Assembly: GCF_040730185.1 (NCBI RefSeq)
Contig: NZ_CP160402.1
Location: forward strand, 4,030,001-4,094,000
From: Streptomyces sp. Je 1-332
GTDB lineage: Bacteria; Actinomycetota; Actinomycetes; Streptomycetales; Streptomycetaceae
Reading direction: 5' to 3'
DNA: 64,000 nt
Position 1 is the first letter of the stretch, and each line of letters opens with the position of its first letter. The notes beneath the pieces were generated by a model. The model searched no databases and was not told the DNA's origin. It saw only the letters and a program-made list of their open reading frames with translations. Both the position numbers and the translations under genes were made by a program. Shown here in pieces: positions 27,814-35,623 of the stretch.

Positions 27814-29229
27814 GTGACCTCGACACAGCCGCCGTCCCAGCCGCCCGTCCCGAACGTGCCTCCGGACCCGCATGGGCACTCCCACAGCCACGGTCCGGCC
27901 GCGCCCGTCTCCAAGCATCTGCGCAAGGTCATCGCCGCCGTGCTGATCCCTTTCGCGACGGCGGTGGTCGTGGGCCTCGTGGTGCTCTGGCCCGGTGGCG
28001 CGCCGGGCCACGAACGCACCGGAGTCGGCTTCGACCGGCAGACCCAGTCGGCGGACGTGACGAAGGTGCAGGAGCTCCCCTGCAAGGACGTGAACGCCTC
28101 GCAGACCCCGCCCAACGGCGACACCTCCACCGCCGAGGGGCAGTCCGCCCAGTCTCGCGCGGAGGGCATCTGCAAGAAGGCCACGATCGAGGTGACCAGC
28201 GGCAAGGACAAGGGCCGCACCTTCACCGAGATCGTCCAGCCGGACTCACCGCGGCAGTTGCGCCAGGGCCAGGAGGTGGTGGTCGCCTATGAGCCGACGG
28301 CTCCCGAGGCGCTCCAGTACTCGGTCACCGACGTGAACCGCAAGCTCCCCATGGCGCTGCTCGCCGGGATCTTCGCGCTCGCCGTCGTCGTGGTGGGGCG
28401 GTTGCGCGGTGTCATGGCCCTGGTCGCCCTGGCGTTGAGCTTCCTCGTCCTGACGTTCTTCATCCTGCCCGCGATCCTGCAGGGCTCGAACCCGCTGGTC
28501 GTGGCGGTGATCGGGGCCAGCGCCATCATGTTGATCGCGCTCTATCTGTGTCACGGCCTGACGGCGCGAACATCGGTCGCGGTCCTCGGCACGCTGATCT
28601 CGCTGCTCCTCATCGGCCTCCTCGGCTCGCTCTTCATCGGCTGGGCCTCGCTGACCGGCAACACGGACGACAACACCGGCCTGATCCACGGTCTGTACCC
28701 GTCCATCGACATGAGCGGCCTGCTGCTCGCCGGCGTCATCATCGGCTCGCTCGGCGTGCTCGACGATGTGACGGTGACGCAGACGTCCGCAGTCTGGGAA
28801 CTGCATCAGGCCAACCCCACCATGGGTTGGCGCGGTCTGTACGGCGCGGCCATCCGCATCGGCCGCGACCACATCGCCTCGGTCGTCAACACCCTCGTCC
28901 TGGCCTACGCGGGCGCCGCGCTGCCCCTCCTTCTGCTCTTCTCGATCGCCCAGAGCAGCGTGGGCACGGTGGCCAACAGCGAGCTGGTCGCCGAGGAGAT
29001 CGTCCGCACTCTGGTCGGCTCGATCGGCCTGGTCGCCTCGGTGCCGGTGACGACCGCGCTCGCGGCCCTGGTGGTCTCGGCCGACCGCTCGTCTCCCGCG
29101 GGCCGGGCGGTGACTGCGGGCAGGATGGGGGCTGCGGACCGGACGGCAAGCGCGGGCGGACCCGGGAGCGGTGCCACCCCCGCCGCCAAGCAGGGCCGCG
29201 GCGGAAAGGGCCGCCGCCGCAAAGCCTGA
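27814..29229 (+). CDS. YibE/F family membrane protein
   Basis: A 471-residue protein. The N-terminal cytoplasmic part contains a His cluster (DPHGHSHSHG, about residues 18-27). A first membrane helix is at about 38-60, followed by an extracytoplasmic region up to about 165. Seven further helices then include the family blocks RGVMALVALALSFLVL and GVLDDVTVTQTSAVWEL. The C-terminal 50 residues are basic and Gly-rich. The function of the family is not established; the DDVT region may be catalytic or metal-binding (inference). GTG at 27814. It is divergent from thiC and convergent with ssgA. Confidence 0.9.
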   Translation: MTSTQPPSQPPVPNVPPDPHGHSHSHGPAAPVSKHLRKVIAAVLIPFATAVVVGLVVLWPGGAPGHERTGVGFDRQTQSADVTKVQELPCKDVNASQTPPNGDTSTAEGQSAQSRAEGICKKATIEVTSGKDKGRTFTEIVQPDSPRQLRQGQEVVVAYEPTAPEALQYSVTDVNRKLPMALLAGIFALAVVVVGRLRGVMALVALALSFLVLTFFILPAILQGSNPLVVAVIGASAIMLIALYLCHGLTARTSVAVLGTLISLLLIGLLGSLFIGWASLTGNTDDNTGLIHGLYPSIDMSGLLLAGVIIGSLGVLDDVTVTQTSAVWELHQANPTMGWRGLYGAAIRIGRDHIASVVNTLVLAYAGAALPLLLLFSIAQSSVGTVANSELVAEEIVRTLVGSIGLVASVPVTTALAALVVSADRSSPAGRAVTAGRMGAADRTASAGGPGSGATPAAKQGRGGKGRRRKA

Positions 29230-29352
29230 GAGCCGGCGGCCGATGCGGAGGGCGGCGGCGTAAGACCCGGGCAAGCAGACGCGGAGGGCGGCGGCGCAGA
29301 GCCTGAGCGGCCGATGCGGAGGGCGCCGCCGCAAAGCCTGAGCGGCCGATGC
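29222..29352. repeat. Degenerate 35-40 bp tandem repeat after the YibE/F stop
   Basis: Three and a half imperfect units share AAAGCCTGAG, GGCCGATGCGGAGGGCG and GCCGCCGC-type blocks. The stop TGA of the YibE/F gene (29227-29229) lies in the first AAGCCTGAG, and the same stop-bearing block recurs at about 29301 and 29333. It lies in the gap between convergent genes. Confidence 0.8.
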
Positions 29353-29404
29353 CACGAAATGCAGCAATCTGCCGTACGGCTGGGCCTCTTGGCTGTCGGA
29401 GGCT

Positions 29405-29812
29405 TCAGCCCGCGCTCTGCTCCTCGGCGAGGATCCGGTCAAGCGCTTCGTCCAAGTGCGTCTCGAAGTCGGCGAGTGCCCGCTCCTGCCCCAGCGGCAC
29501 CAGCTTGTCCGTACGGTCCAGGAAGGCGAGCAGCGGCGGGATCCCCACCCGGAACAGCGCGTGGTCCGGGCCGACCTGAAGCCGGATGAGCACCTCGTCC
29601 AACAGCTCGGGATCGGTGGGAGCGATGTGCACATCCCCGTCACCGCACGCACCGCCCACCCCGTCGACCAGCAGCTCGCGCCCGAAGGCCCAGGTCACAG
29701 GGGCGTCGCCGGGAAGGTGGAAGGTCAGCCGGACGGCGTAGGGATCGCCGGTTTCATAACGCAGCTCCACCGGGATGCGAAACGACAACTCCTCGGAAAC
29801 GAGGAAGCTCAT
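29405..29812 (-). CDS. ssgA: SsgA sporulation and cell-division activator
   Basis: A 135-residue SsgA-like protein (SALP family), found only in morphologically complex actinomycetes. The N-terminus MSFLVSEELSFRIPVELRYE and the core FHLPGDAPVTWAFGRELLVDG are close to SsgA of S. coelicolor as I recall it. The RTDKLVPLGQE motif and the C-terminal ILAEEQ also fit. SsgA helps place SsgB and FtsZ at sporulation septa. ATG at 29812 has AGAGG five bases before; an adjacent ATG at 29815 is possible. The IclR gene upstream matches SsgR, the known activator of ssgA. Confidence 0.93.
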   Translation of the reverse strand: MSFLVSEELSFRIPVELRYETGDPYAVRLTFHLPGDAPVTWAFGRELLVDGVGGACGDGDVHIAPTDPELLDEVLIRLQVGPDHALFRVGIPPLLAFLDRTDKLVPLGQERALADFETHLDEALDRILAEEQSAG

Positions 29813-29945
29813 CATGACCTCTGCCTGGACCGACTCGCGCATCGCCCGCCTACCCCGTCGCTAAAGCTCGACTGGCCAGGAACCAACTCCCTGACACCCT
29901 TGGCATCTTGCTTAACGTACACATCAGATCACAAGGAGTGAGTTT

Positions 29946-30782
29946 TCAGATGCTGATAGAGAAAGCAAGTGTCCCTAGTAGCTTTCCGATCTCGTCCTGC
30001 AACCGCTCCGCCGCAGGCAGCAGGCGGTCCGACTGATAGGCGGGAACGGAAATCGCCATCGTGGCCGCCGTGTTGCCCGCAGTGATCGGAATCGCGGCGC
30101 AGACCGTTCCCAATGCGTACTCCTGCCGCTCCACCACAGGCTTCATCCGGCCCATGCCGTCGAGGCGGCGGATGAAACTCCGGTCGTCGCGGACCGAGTA
30201 CCGAGTGATCGACTGCACCGGATAGCGGGAGAGATGATCTTGCCGCTGTTCATCGTCGAGTTGGGCGAGCAGACATTGCCCGATCGCATGGGCGTGGCCC
30301 GTCTCGCGGAAGTCCGCCCACTCCTCCACCGCTGGATTGCCCGGCGTGTCCGCGACGGCCACGACCTCGATCTCGCCCTCGCGGTAGACGGCGAAGTACA
30401 CCGGTGCGCCGATGGCGTCGCGCCAGTGCTCCAGGGCCTCGTCGATCATGCCGCGACGATTCTGCTGCGCCCCGCTGGCGCTCAGCCGCTCGGCCTCCTC
30501 ACCGAGCACGAACACGCCCTTCTCCCGGCGCAGATAACCCTCGTGGGTCAACGTACGCAACAGGTGATACGCCGTGGGCAGTGCGAGCCCGGCCTCCCGG
30601 GCCAACTGCTTGGCGGGCGCTCCCTCCTGATGCGCGGCGGCGGCCTCCAGCAGGCGCATCGCCCGCTGCACCGAGCCAATGAGCGTCGGCGCGGCGGCAG
30701 TTGCAGCGGAGACGGCCGGCGACGCCTCGTACGGAGGATCGTTGGACGAGATGTCGGCGGGTGTGGCGTCAACCGTGGCCAA
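29946..30782 (-). CDS. ssgR: IclR family regulator SsgR
   Basis: A 278-residue regulator. The winged helix is at about residues 35-95 (IGSVQRAMRLLEAAAAHQEGAPAKQLAREAGLALPTAYHLLRTL), and the IclR ligand domain follows. Position and orientation directly upstream of ssgA match SsgR of S. coelicolor, which activates ssgA in development. The start is unusual: a TTG at 30782 preceded by GGGAG six bases before, with no ATG or GTG in a good place downstream until the DNA-binding domain. Low or controlled translation is likely. The 133-base gap before ssgA should hold the ssgA promoters. Confidence 0.92.
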   Translation of the reverse strand: MATVDATPADISSNDPPYEASPAVSAATAAAPTLIGSVQRAMRLLEAAAAHQEGAPAKQLAREAGLALPTAYHLLRTLTHEGYLRREKGVFVLGEEAERLSASGAQQNRRGMIDEALEHWRDAIGAPVYFAVYREGEIEVVAVADTPGNPAVEEWADFRETGHAHAIGQCLLAQLDDEQRQDHLSRYPVQSITRYSVRDDRSFIRRLDGMGRMKPVVERQEYALGTVCAAIPITAGNTAATMAISVPAYQSDRLLPAAERLQDEIGKLLGTLAFSISI

Positions 30783-30960
30783 GGTTCACTCCCGAAAACG
30801 CGTGGGGGTTCCGCCCGTGCCCCGGGATACACGGGTGGGAGCGCAGTGCGCCCGTACGCGGGGCTCACCCCACGTCGGTTTTCGGACTCTAACCGTTGGC
30901 CGTCGGCCTAAGGCGTCGCGCCAGGAAACTTCCCCCACCCGAGCGAACTGTTGCGAGAAG

Positions 30961-31182
30961 TCACCAATCGCTGCGCGAAGAGGTCGAGCCGGATATGAAC
31001 TTCCGTACGACGTAGATGAGTCCACCCACCAAGGCGACGAAAATCAGTGCCTTGAACAGGAGGCCGACCACGAATCCCACAACGCTCGCTATCAAACCGC
31101 CGAACACGACCAGGGCGACGACCGGCACCGCGATCCACTTCACCCACCACGGCAATCCCGAGAAGATCTCCTGCGCTGCCAT
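30961..31182 (-). CDS. Small membrane protein, DUF5326-like
   Basis: A 73-residue protein with the N-terminus MAAQEIFSGLPWWVKWIAVPVVALVVFGG and two hydrophobic segments (about 14-35 and 40-62), then a short Ser/Arg-rich tail. It resembles the small DUF5326 family of Streptomyces. The ATG at 31182 was preferred to starts up to 13 codons upstream. It probably sits in the membrane as a hairpin; the function is unknown. Confidence 0.8.
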   Translation of the reverse strand: MAAQEIFSGLPWWVKWIAVPVVALVVFGGLIASVVGFVVGLLFKALIFVALVGGLIYVVRKFISGSTSSRSDW

Positions 31183-31391
31183 CGTCCTTACCTCTCTCCG
31201 CATCCGTCCTACTTCTTGCATTCGATGCTAGGGCGGCGGAGGGCCCGACGGGGGCCTCGCATCCCTTGTCCTCCCCTGATCCGTCCCCTAGGGAACCCCG
31301 AGGTCGGAGCCCCGAGAAGTCAGCCCAGGGGCGTAGCGGACCAGCCCTCCAAGAGGGCCGAGTTCTTCGACGGAGCCCGGCAGCGCGGGGC

Positions 31392-31709
31392 TCAGCCCTC
31401 CGGCGGCGAGAAGACGACGAGCACCCGCAGGTCCTCGCTGATGTGGTGGAACTTGTGGGCCACCCCGGCCGGCACGTACACCACGCTGCCGCGCGCGACT
31501 TGGGTGGTTTCCATGCCGACGGTGATCGACGCCCGGCCGCTGACGATCATGTACACCTCGTCCTGCTGGTGAGGCTGTTGCGGATCGGACTCCCCGGCAT
31601 CGAGCGCGTACAACCCGACCGACATGTTCCGCTCGCGCAGAAACTGCAGATACGCACCGTCGTTCGCGGCCCGCTCGGTCTCCAGTTCGTCCAGCCGGAA
31701 TGCCTTCAT
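31392..31709 (-). CDS. Cupin domain protein
   Basis: A 105-residue single-cupin beta-barrel. The metal-site motif is seen as HQQDEVYMIVSGRASITVG (first histidine and glutamate), followed by PAGVAHKFHHISED. It may be a small dioxygenase, isomerase or a binding protein. ATG at 31709. It is divergent from the holin-like gene, 71 bases apart. No partner suggests its substrate. Confidence 0.88.
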   Translation of the reverse strand: MKAFRLDELETERAANDGAYLQFLRERNMSVGLYALDAGESDPQQPHQQDEVYMIVSGRASITVGMETTQVARGSVVYVPAGVAHKFHHISEDLRVLVVFSPPEG

Positions 31710-31780
31710 CGTCCTCGTACGCCCCTTGCCTCAGGCAGCGGTCCGACCGCTCTGGCCGTCCGTCTGCAACGATCAGACAC

Positions 31781-32161
31781 ATGAAGAATTTCGTAGTCAA
31801 GACGATCGCCAACGCGGCGGCCCTGGCCGTCGCCGTGTGGCTCCTCGACAAGATCACGCTGACCGGCGACAACACGGGCAAGAAGACGCTCACGCTGATC
31901 GTCGTCGCGCTGCTCTTCGGCTTGGTGAACTTCCTGGTCAAGCCGGTCGTGAAGGTACTCACCTTCCCGCTGTTCATCCTGACCCTCGGCCTGATCACGC
32001 TGGTGGTCAACGCCCTGATGCTGCTGCTCACGTCGTGGCTGGCCGACAAGCTCGACGTGAGTTTCCACGTCGAGGGGTTCTGGACCGCCGTCCTGGGCGG
32101 CCTGATCATCTCGATCGTGTCCTGGGCGATGAACGTCATCCTGCCCGACGACAAGGACTGA
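31781..32161 (+). CDS. Phage holin family 4-like membrane protein
   Basis: A 126-residue protein with four hydrophobic helices: about 7-23, 37-53, 60-80 and 95-118. The segment LVNFLVKPVVKVLTFPLFILTLGLITLVVNALMLLL is typical of this family (PF04020). Despite the name, most members are ordinary bacterial membrane proteins, and no phage gene is nearby. It starts at ATG 31781. ptpA begins ten bases after its stop, so they are cotranscribed. Confidence 0.87.
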   Translation: MKNFVVKTIANAAALAVAVWLLDKITLTGDNTGKKTLTLIVVALLFGLVNFLVKPVVKVLTFPLFILTLGLITLVVNALMLLLTSWLADKLDVSFHVEGFWTAVLGGLIISIVSWAMNVILPDDKD

Positions 32162-32170
32162 GCCTTCCCC

Positions 32171-32680
32171 ATGGCCCTCCCCACCGCCTTCTCCGTGTGC
32201 TTCGTCTGCACCGGCAACATCTGCCGGTCCCCGATGGCCGCGTCCGTCTTCCGCGCCCGGGTCGACGAGGCCGGACTCGGCGGCCTCGTCCGCGTGGACA
32301 GCGCGGGCACCGACGGCTGGCACGAAGGGGACGGCGCCGATCCGCGCACCGTCTCCGTCCTGGAGGCAGCCGGTTACGAGAGCGGTCATGTGGCGCGCCG
32401 TTTCCAGGTCTCCTGGTTCTCCCGGCTCGACCTGGTGATCGCCCTGGATTCCGGGCACCACCGCACCCTGCGCCGCCTCGCGCCCACCCCGGACGACGCG
32501 GACAAGGTACGGCTGCTGCGCTCGTATGACCCCGTGGCCGTGAGCCTCGGCGACCTGGACGTCCCCGACCCGTACTACGGGGACGACGAGGGGTTCGACG
32601 CGTGCCTGAGAATGGTGGAGGCGGCGAGCGACGGTCTGCTCGGCGCCGTACGCGAAGCAAGGGAAGGGCGGGCGGCATGA
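32171..32680 (+). CDS. ptpA: Low-molecular-weight protein tyrosine phosphatase
   Basis: A 169-residue phosphatase. The P-loop CTGNICRS (CX5R) is at about residues 13-20, and the general acid aspartate is in the DPYYG motif near residue 136. Fold and length match PtpA of S. coelicolor, which dephosphorylates phosphotyrosine and is linked to secondary metabolism. The start ATG at 32171 lies ten bases after the holin-like gene. Its stop overlaps the start of the lyase by four bases (ATGA), so the three genes form one coupled unit. Confidence 0.95.
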   Translation: MALPTAFSVCFVCTGNICRSPMAASVFRARVDEAGLGGLVRVDSAGTDGWHEGDGADPRTVSVLEAAGYESGHVARRFQVSWFSRLDLVIALDSGHHRTLRRLAPTPDDADKVRLLRSYDPVAVSLGDLDVPDPYYGDDEGFDACLRMVEAASDGLLGAVREAREGRAA

Positions 32681-33864
32681 CGGACTCCGCAGCGATAGCC
32701 GCAGGTAGCGGCGCAGGCACCGGGATGGGCGACGGCACGAGAGCGGTGCGGGCCGGGCTGCCCGAGCCGGTGAAGCACGAGCCGACCCTGCCGGGCCCGG
32801 TGTTCGCCGCGCACTTCCACCTGCCGGGCGATCCCACAGGCCCGTACACCTACGGGCGGGACTCCAACCCGACGTGGACGCTTCTCGAACAGGCCATCGG
32901 CGAGCTCGAGGCACCGGAAGCGGCCGGTGACGCGGCCGCCGCTACGGACGTCGAGACCCTGGTCTTCGCCTCCGGCATGGCCGCGATCTCGGCGGTGCTC
33001 TTCTCGCAGTTGCGCGCCGGTGACGCGGTGGTCCTGCCGGACGACGGTTATCAGGCGCTGCCGCTGGTCAGGGAGCAGCTCACCGCGTACGGCATCGAGG
33101 TGCGCACCGCCCCGACCGGCGGCGACGCCCAGCTCGACGTCCTGGACGGCGCCAAGCTGCTGTGGATCGAGACACCGTCGAACCCGGGCCTCGACGTGTG
33201 CGACGTGCGGCGCCTCGCCGACGCTGCACACGCGCGTGGAGCCCTCGTCGCGGTCGACAACACCCTGGCCACGCCGCTCGGCCAGCGCCCCCTCGAACTC
33301 GGCGCGGACTTCTCCGTGGCCAGCGGCACCAAGATGCTCACCGGCCACGGCGACATCCTCCTCGGTTACATCGCCTGCCGCGACGCCGAGTTGACCGACT
33401 CCGTGCGGCGCTGGCGCAAGATCGTCGGGGCCATCCCGGGGCCGATGGAGGCCTGGCTCGCGCATCGCTCGCTCGCCACGCTCCAACTGCGCGCCGAGCG
33501 CCAGAACGCCAACGCCCTGGCCCTGGCCGAGGCGCTGCGCGCCCGCGGCGAGGTGACCGGGCTCCGCTATCCGGGGCTGTCCGACGACCCGTCGTACAAG
33601 ATCGCCTCACAGCAGATGCGGCGCTTCGGATGCGTCGTCTCCTTCACGCTGCCCTCACGCGTGCGCGCCGACCGTTTCCTCGACGCCCTGCGTCTGGTGG
33701 ACGACGCGACGAGCTTCGGCGGCGTGCGTTCCACCGCCGAGCGGCGTGGCCGCTGGGGTGGGGACGCCGTCGCGGAGGGCTTCATCCGGCTTTCCGCCGG
33801 GTCCGAGGACCCGGACGACCTGGTCGCGGACGTGCTGCGCGCGCTGGACGAGTCGGCGTCGTAA
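32677..33864 (+). CDS. Cystathionine gamma-lyase-like PLP enzyme
   Basis: A 395-residue enzyme of the Cys/Met metabolism PLP family. Visible motifs are YTYGRDSNPTWTLLEQAI (tetramer active-site region), the glycine-rich FASGMAAIS, TPSNPGLDVCD, DNTLATPLG and the PLP lysine in SGTKMLTGHGDI. The last block, SFGGVRSTAERRGRW, matches the substrate carboxylate region. It most likely splits cystathionine or related thioethers to release cysteine. ATG at 32677 overlaps the ptpA stop. A terminator follows at 33917. Confidence 0.93.
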   Translation: MTDSAAIAAGSGAGTGMGDGTRAVRAGLPEPVKHEPTLPGPVFAAHFHLPGDPTGPYTYGRDSNPTWTLLEQAIGELEAPEAAGDAAAATDVETLVFASGMAAISAVLFSQLRAGDAVVLPDDGYQALPLVREQLTAYGIEVRTAPTGGDAQLDVLDGAKLLWIETPSNPGLDVCDVRRLADAAHARGALVAVDNTLATPLGQRPLELGADFSVASGTKMLTGHGDILLGYIACRDAELTDSVRRWRKIVGAIPGPMEAWLAHRSLATLQLRAERQNANALALAEALRARGEVTGLRYPGLSDDPSYKIASQQMRRFGCVVSFTLPSRVRADRFLDALRLVDDATSFGGVRSTAERRGRWGGDAVAEGFIRLSAGSEDPDDLVADVLRALDESAS

Positions 33865-33916
33865 CGGCGCCGCGTGCGTGCGGACCGCTCCCGGCTAGTA
33901 CCGCGCTACGCACAAC

Positions 33917-33955
33917 GAACGGTCCGAGCCTCCCCCCTCGTGGCTCGGACCGTTC
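33917..33955 (+). terminator. Terminator after the holin-like/ptpA/lyase operon
   Basis: A perfect 14-bp stem, GAACGGTCCGAGCC (33917-33930) with its complement at 33942-33955, and an 11-base loop. It lies 53 bases after the lyase stop. Confidence 0.85.
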
Positions 33956-34090
33956 CGGTTCTGCGCGCGAAGAACCGCGCGCACAAGGCTAGTTGACTCT
34001 GTGTCAGTGTCCAATCACAGTAGCGACAGAGACCTATCGACATATTTATAGTTGGGCGCGGCCCCAGGGCCGGGAGGGGAGGGCACCGCC

Positions 34091-34996
34091 GTGGATCTGG
34101 CCCTGCTGCGCACGTTTGTGACCGTGCATCGGGCCGGTTCCTTCACGCGTGCGGCAGCCCTGCTCGGCCTCTCCCAGCCCGCCGTCACCTCACAGATACG
34201 GACCCTCGAGCGGCAGCTCGGCCGCCCCTTGTTCCTGCGCCAGGCGCGCGGCGTGACCCCCACGACCATGGGGGACGAGCTCGCCCACAAGGCCGCGCCG
34301 CATCTCGACGCCCTGGTGGAGATCGCCGAGACGGGGCTCGAAGAGGACTCTTCGGTACGCACGCTCCACCTTGCGGGGCCACCGGAATTCACCGCGGCCC
34401 GCGCATTGCCCGCTCTCACCACGCTGACCGGGCAGGACGGGCAGAGCTTCGCGCTGCGCGCCTCGTTCGGCAACGCGGAGGAGGTGCTCGAAGGCCTCTC
34501 CGCCGGGCACCACGACCTGGCCATCACCACCGCAAGGCCCCGGGGCGCGCTGCTCACCGCGAAGCCCCTCTGCGACGAGGAGCACGTCCTGGTCGCCAGT
34601 CCGCGCTGGGCGGCCCACATCGGCCCCGGCAAGCTGCGCCGCAAGGGCGCGTCCGTCCTGGAGAGTCTGCCCGTGGTGGAGGTGCACGAGTCGCTGCCGC
34701 TGGTTGCCCGGTACTGGGCCGCTGTCTTCGACGCCCGTCCGGCCGCATCCGGCGCCGTCATTGTGCCGGACCTGCGGGCGGTGCTCGCCTGTGTCGCCGC
34801 CGGGGCGGGGCTCGCCGTGCTGCCGCGCTACCTCTGTGCGCCCGCCTTGAAGAGTGGCGAGGTCGTGGCCCTGCTGGACCCGGCGGTGCCGCCTCTGCGC
34901 ACCTATTTCCTCGTCGTACGCACCGGCACGCTCGCGATGCCGCACATCGCGCGAGCGCACGAGTGGCTGCTGCATGCTGCCGCTGACTGGGCTTGA
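34091..34996 (+). CDS. LysR family transcriptional regulator
   Basis: A 301-residue regulator. The helix-turn-helix is at about residues 1-60 (VDLALLRTFVTVHRAGSFTRAAALLGLSQPAVTSQIRTLERQLGRPLF). The effector domain resembles type 2 periplasmic binding proteins. A GTG at 34091 lies seven bases behind GGAGGG. The upstream gap is unusually AT-rich for this genome (CATATTTATAG near 34040), as expected of a promoter with an autoregulatory LysR site. No obvious target gene is divergent; the NUDIX gene follows downstream. Confidence 0.93.
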   Translation: MDLALLRTFVTVHRAGSFTRAAALLGLSQPAVTSQIRTLERQLGRPLFLRQARGVTPTTMGDELAHKAAPHLDALVEIAETGLEEDSSVRTLHLAGPPEFTAARALPALTTLTGQDGQSFALRASFGNAEEVLEGLSAGHHDLAITTARPRGALLTAKPLCDEEHVLVASPRWAAHIGPGKLRRKGASVLESLPVVEVHESLPLVARYWAAVFDARPAASGAVIVPDLRAVLACVAAGAGLAVLPRYLCAPALKSGEVVALLDPAVPPLRTYFLVVRTGTLAMPHIARAHEWLLHAAADWA

Positions 34997-35019
34997 GCGG
35001 TACTCCGGCTCATTCGCGA

Positions 35020-35035
35020 TGTTTCACGTGGAACA
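35020..35035. promoter_or_regulatory. Degenerate parS site
   Basis: TGTTTCACGTGGAACA differs from the parS consensus at one base (A to G in the right arm). It lies just behind the LysR gene and 21 bases before the NUDIX start, within the leader or promoter of the NUDIX gene. Confidence 0.8.
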
Positions 35036-35055
35036 GTCCGGGCCACATTCCTCCC

Positions 35056-35538
35056 ATGACCGTCCGACCCGTGGTCAAGCGCACCGCACGCGCCGTCCTG
35101 CTCGATGGCGACGACCTGATTCTGATCAAGCGGACCAAGCCCGGCGTCGATCCGTACTGGCTCACCCCTGGTGGTGGCGTGGAGCCGGAGGACACGACCG
35201 TCGTCGACGCCCTCCACCGTGAGGTGCACGAAGAGCTCGGCGCCAAGATCTCCGATGTGGTGCCCTGCTTCGTGGACACCGTCGAGCACATCGGCGAGGA
35301 CGGAGGCGCGACCGGCGTCAAAGTCCAGCACTTCTTCGTCTGCCGGCTGGAGTCCATGGACCTCTCCCTGCGGCACGGCCCGGAGATCGAAGAGCCGTGC
35401 GGCGAGTACGAGATCGTCCACGTGCCCTTCACCCGGGTCGGGATCGCCTCGGTCCACCTCGTACCGCTGTCCCTGCGGCACTACCTGGACGGCAACATCG
35501 AGGGCGTACGCGCGATGCACGCCCCCGATCTCGGCTAG
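35056..35538 (+). CDS. NUDIX hydrolase
   Basis: A 160-residue pyrophosphohydrolase. The NUDIX box is intact: GGGVEPEDTTVVDALHREVHEELGA at about residues 38-62 (GX5EX7REXXEEXG). The substrate is some nucleoside diphosphate linked to X and cannot be named. ATG at 35056 was chosen because upstream in-frame codons run through the parS region and the LysR stop. The gene ends in TCGGCTAG, the first unit of a CTAG-bearing repeat array. Confidence 0.92.
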   Translation: MTVRPVVKRTARAVLLDGDDLILIKRTKPGVDPYWLTPGGGVEPEDTTVVDALHREVHEELGAKISDVVPCFVDTVEHIGEDGGATGVKVQHFFVCRLESMDLSLRHGPEIEEPCGEYEIVHVPFTRVGIASVHLVPLSLRHYLDGNIEGVRAMHAPDLG

Positions 35539-35623
35539 GTGCCCCTTGGGGCTAGGGGCTTCCTGGGCTAGGCGCTTCTTGGGCTAGGGCCTTCCTGGGC
35601 TAGCTGCTCCTTGGGCTGAGCTA
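35531..35623. repeat. 16-17 bp CTAG-bearing tandem repeat between convergent stops
   Basis: Five units of the type GGCTAGGNGCYTCYTGG begin at about 35532, 35549, 35566, 35582 and 35598, and end at CTAG 35620-35623. The NUDIX stop TAG (35536-35538) is in the first CTAG. The stop of the minus-strand flavohemoprotein (35621-35623) is in the last. CTAG is its own complement, so every unit offers TAG on both strands. Confidence 0.9.

Noticed and set aside
31781..32161. Possible prophage because of a holin-like protein
   Set aside because: The family is common in bacterial chromosomes and no other phage gene is near.
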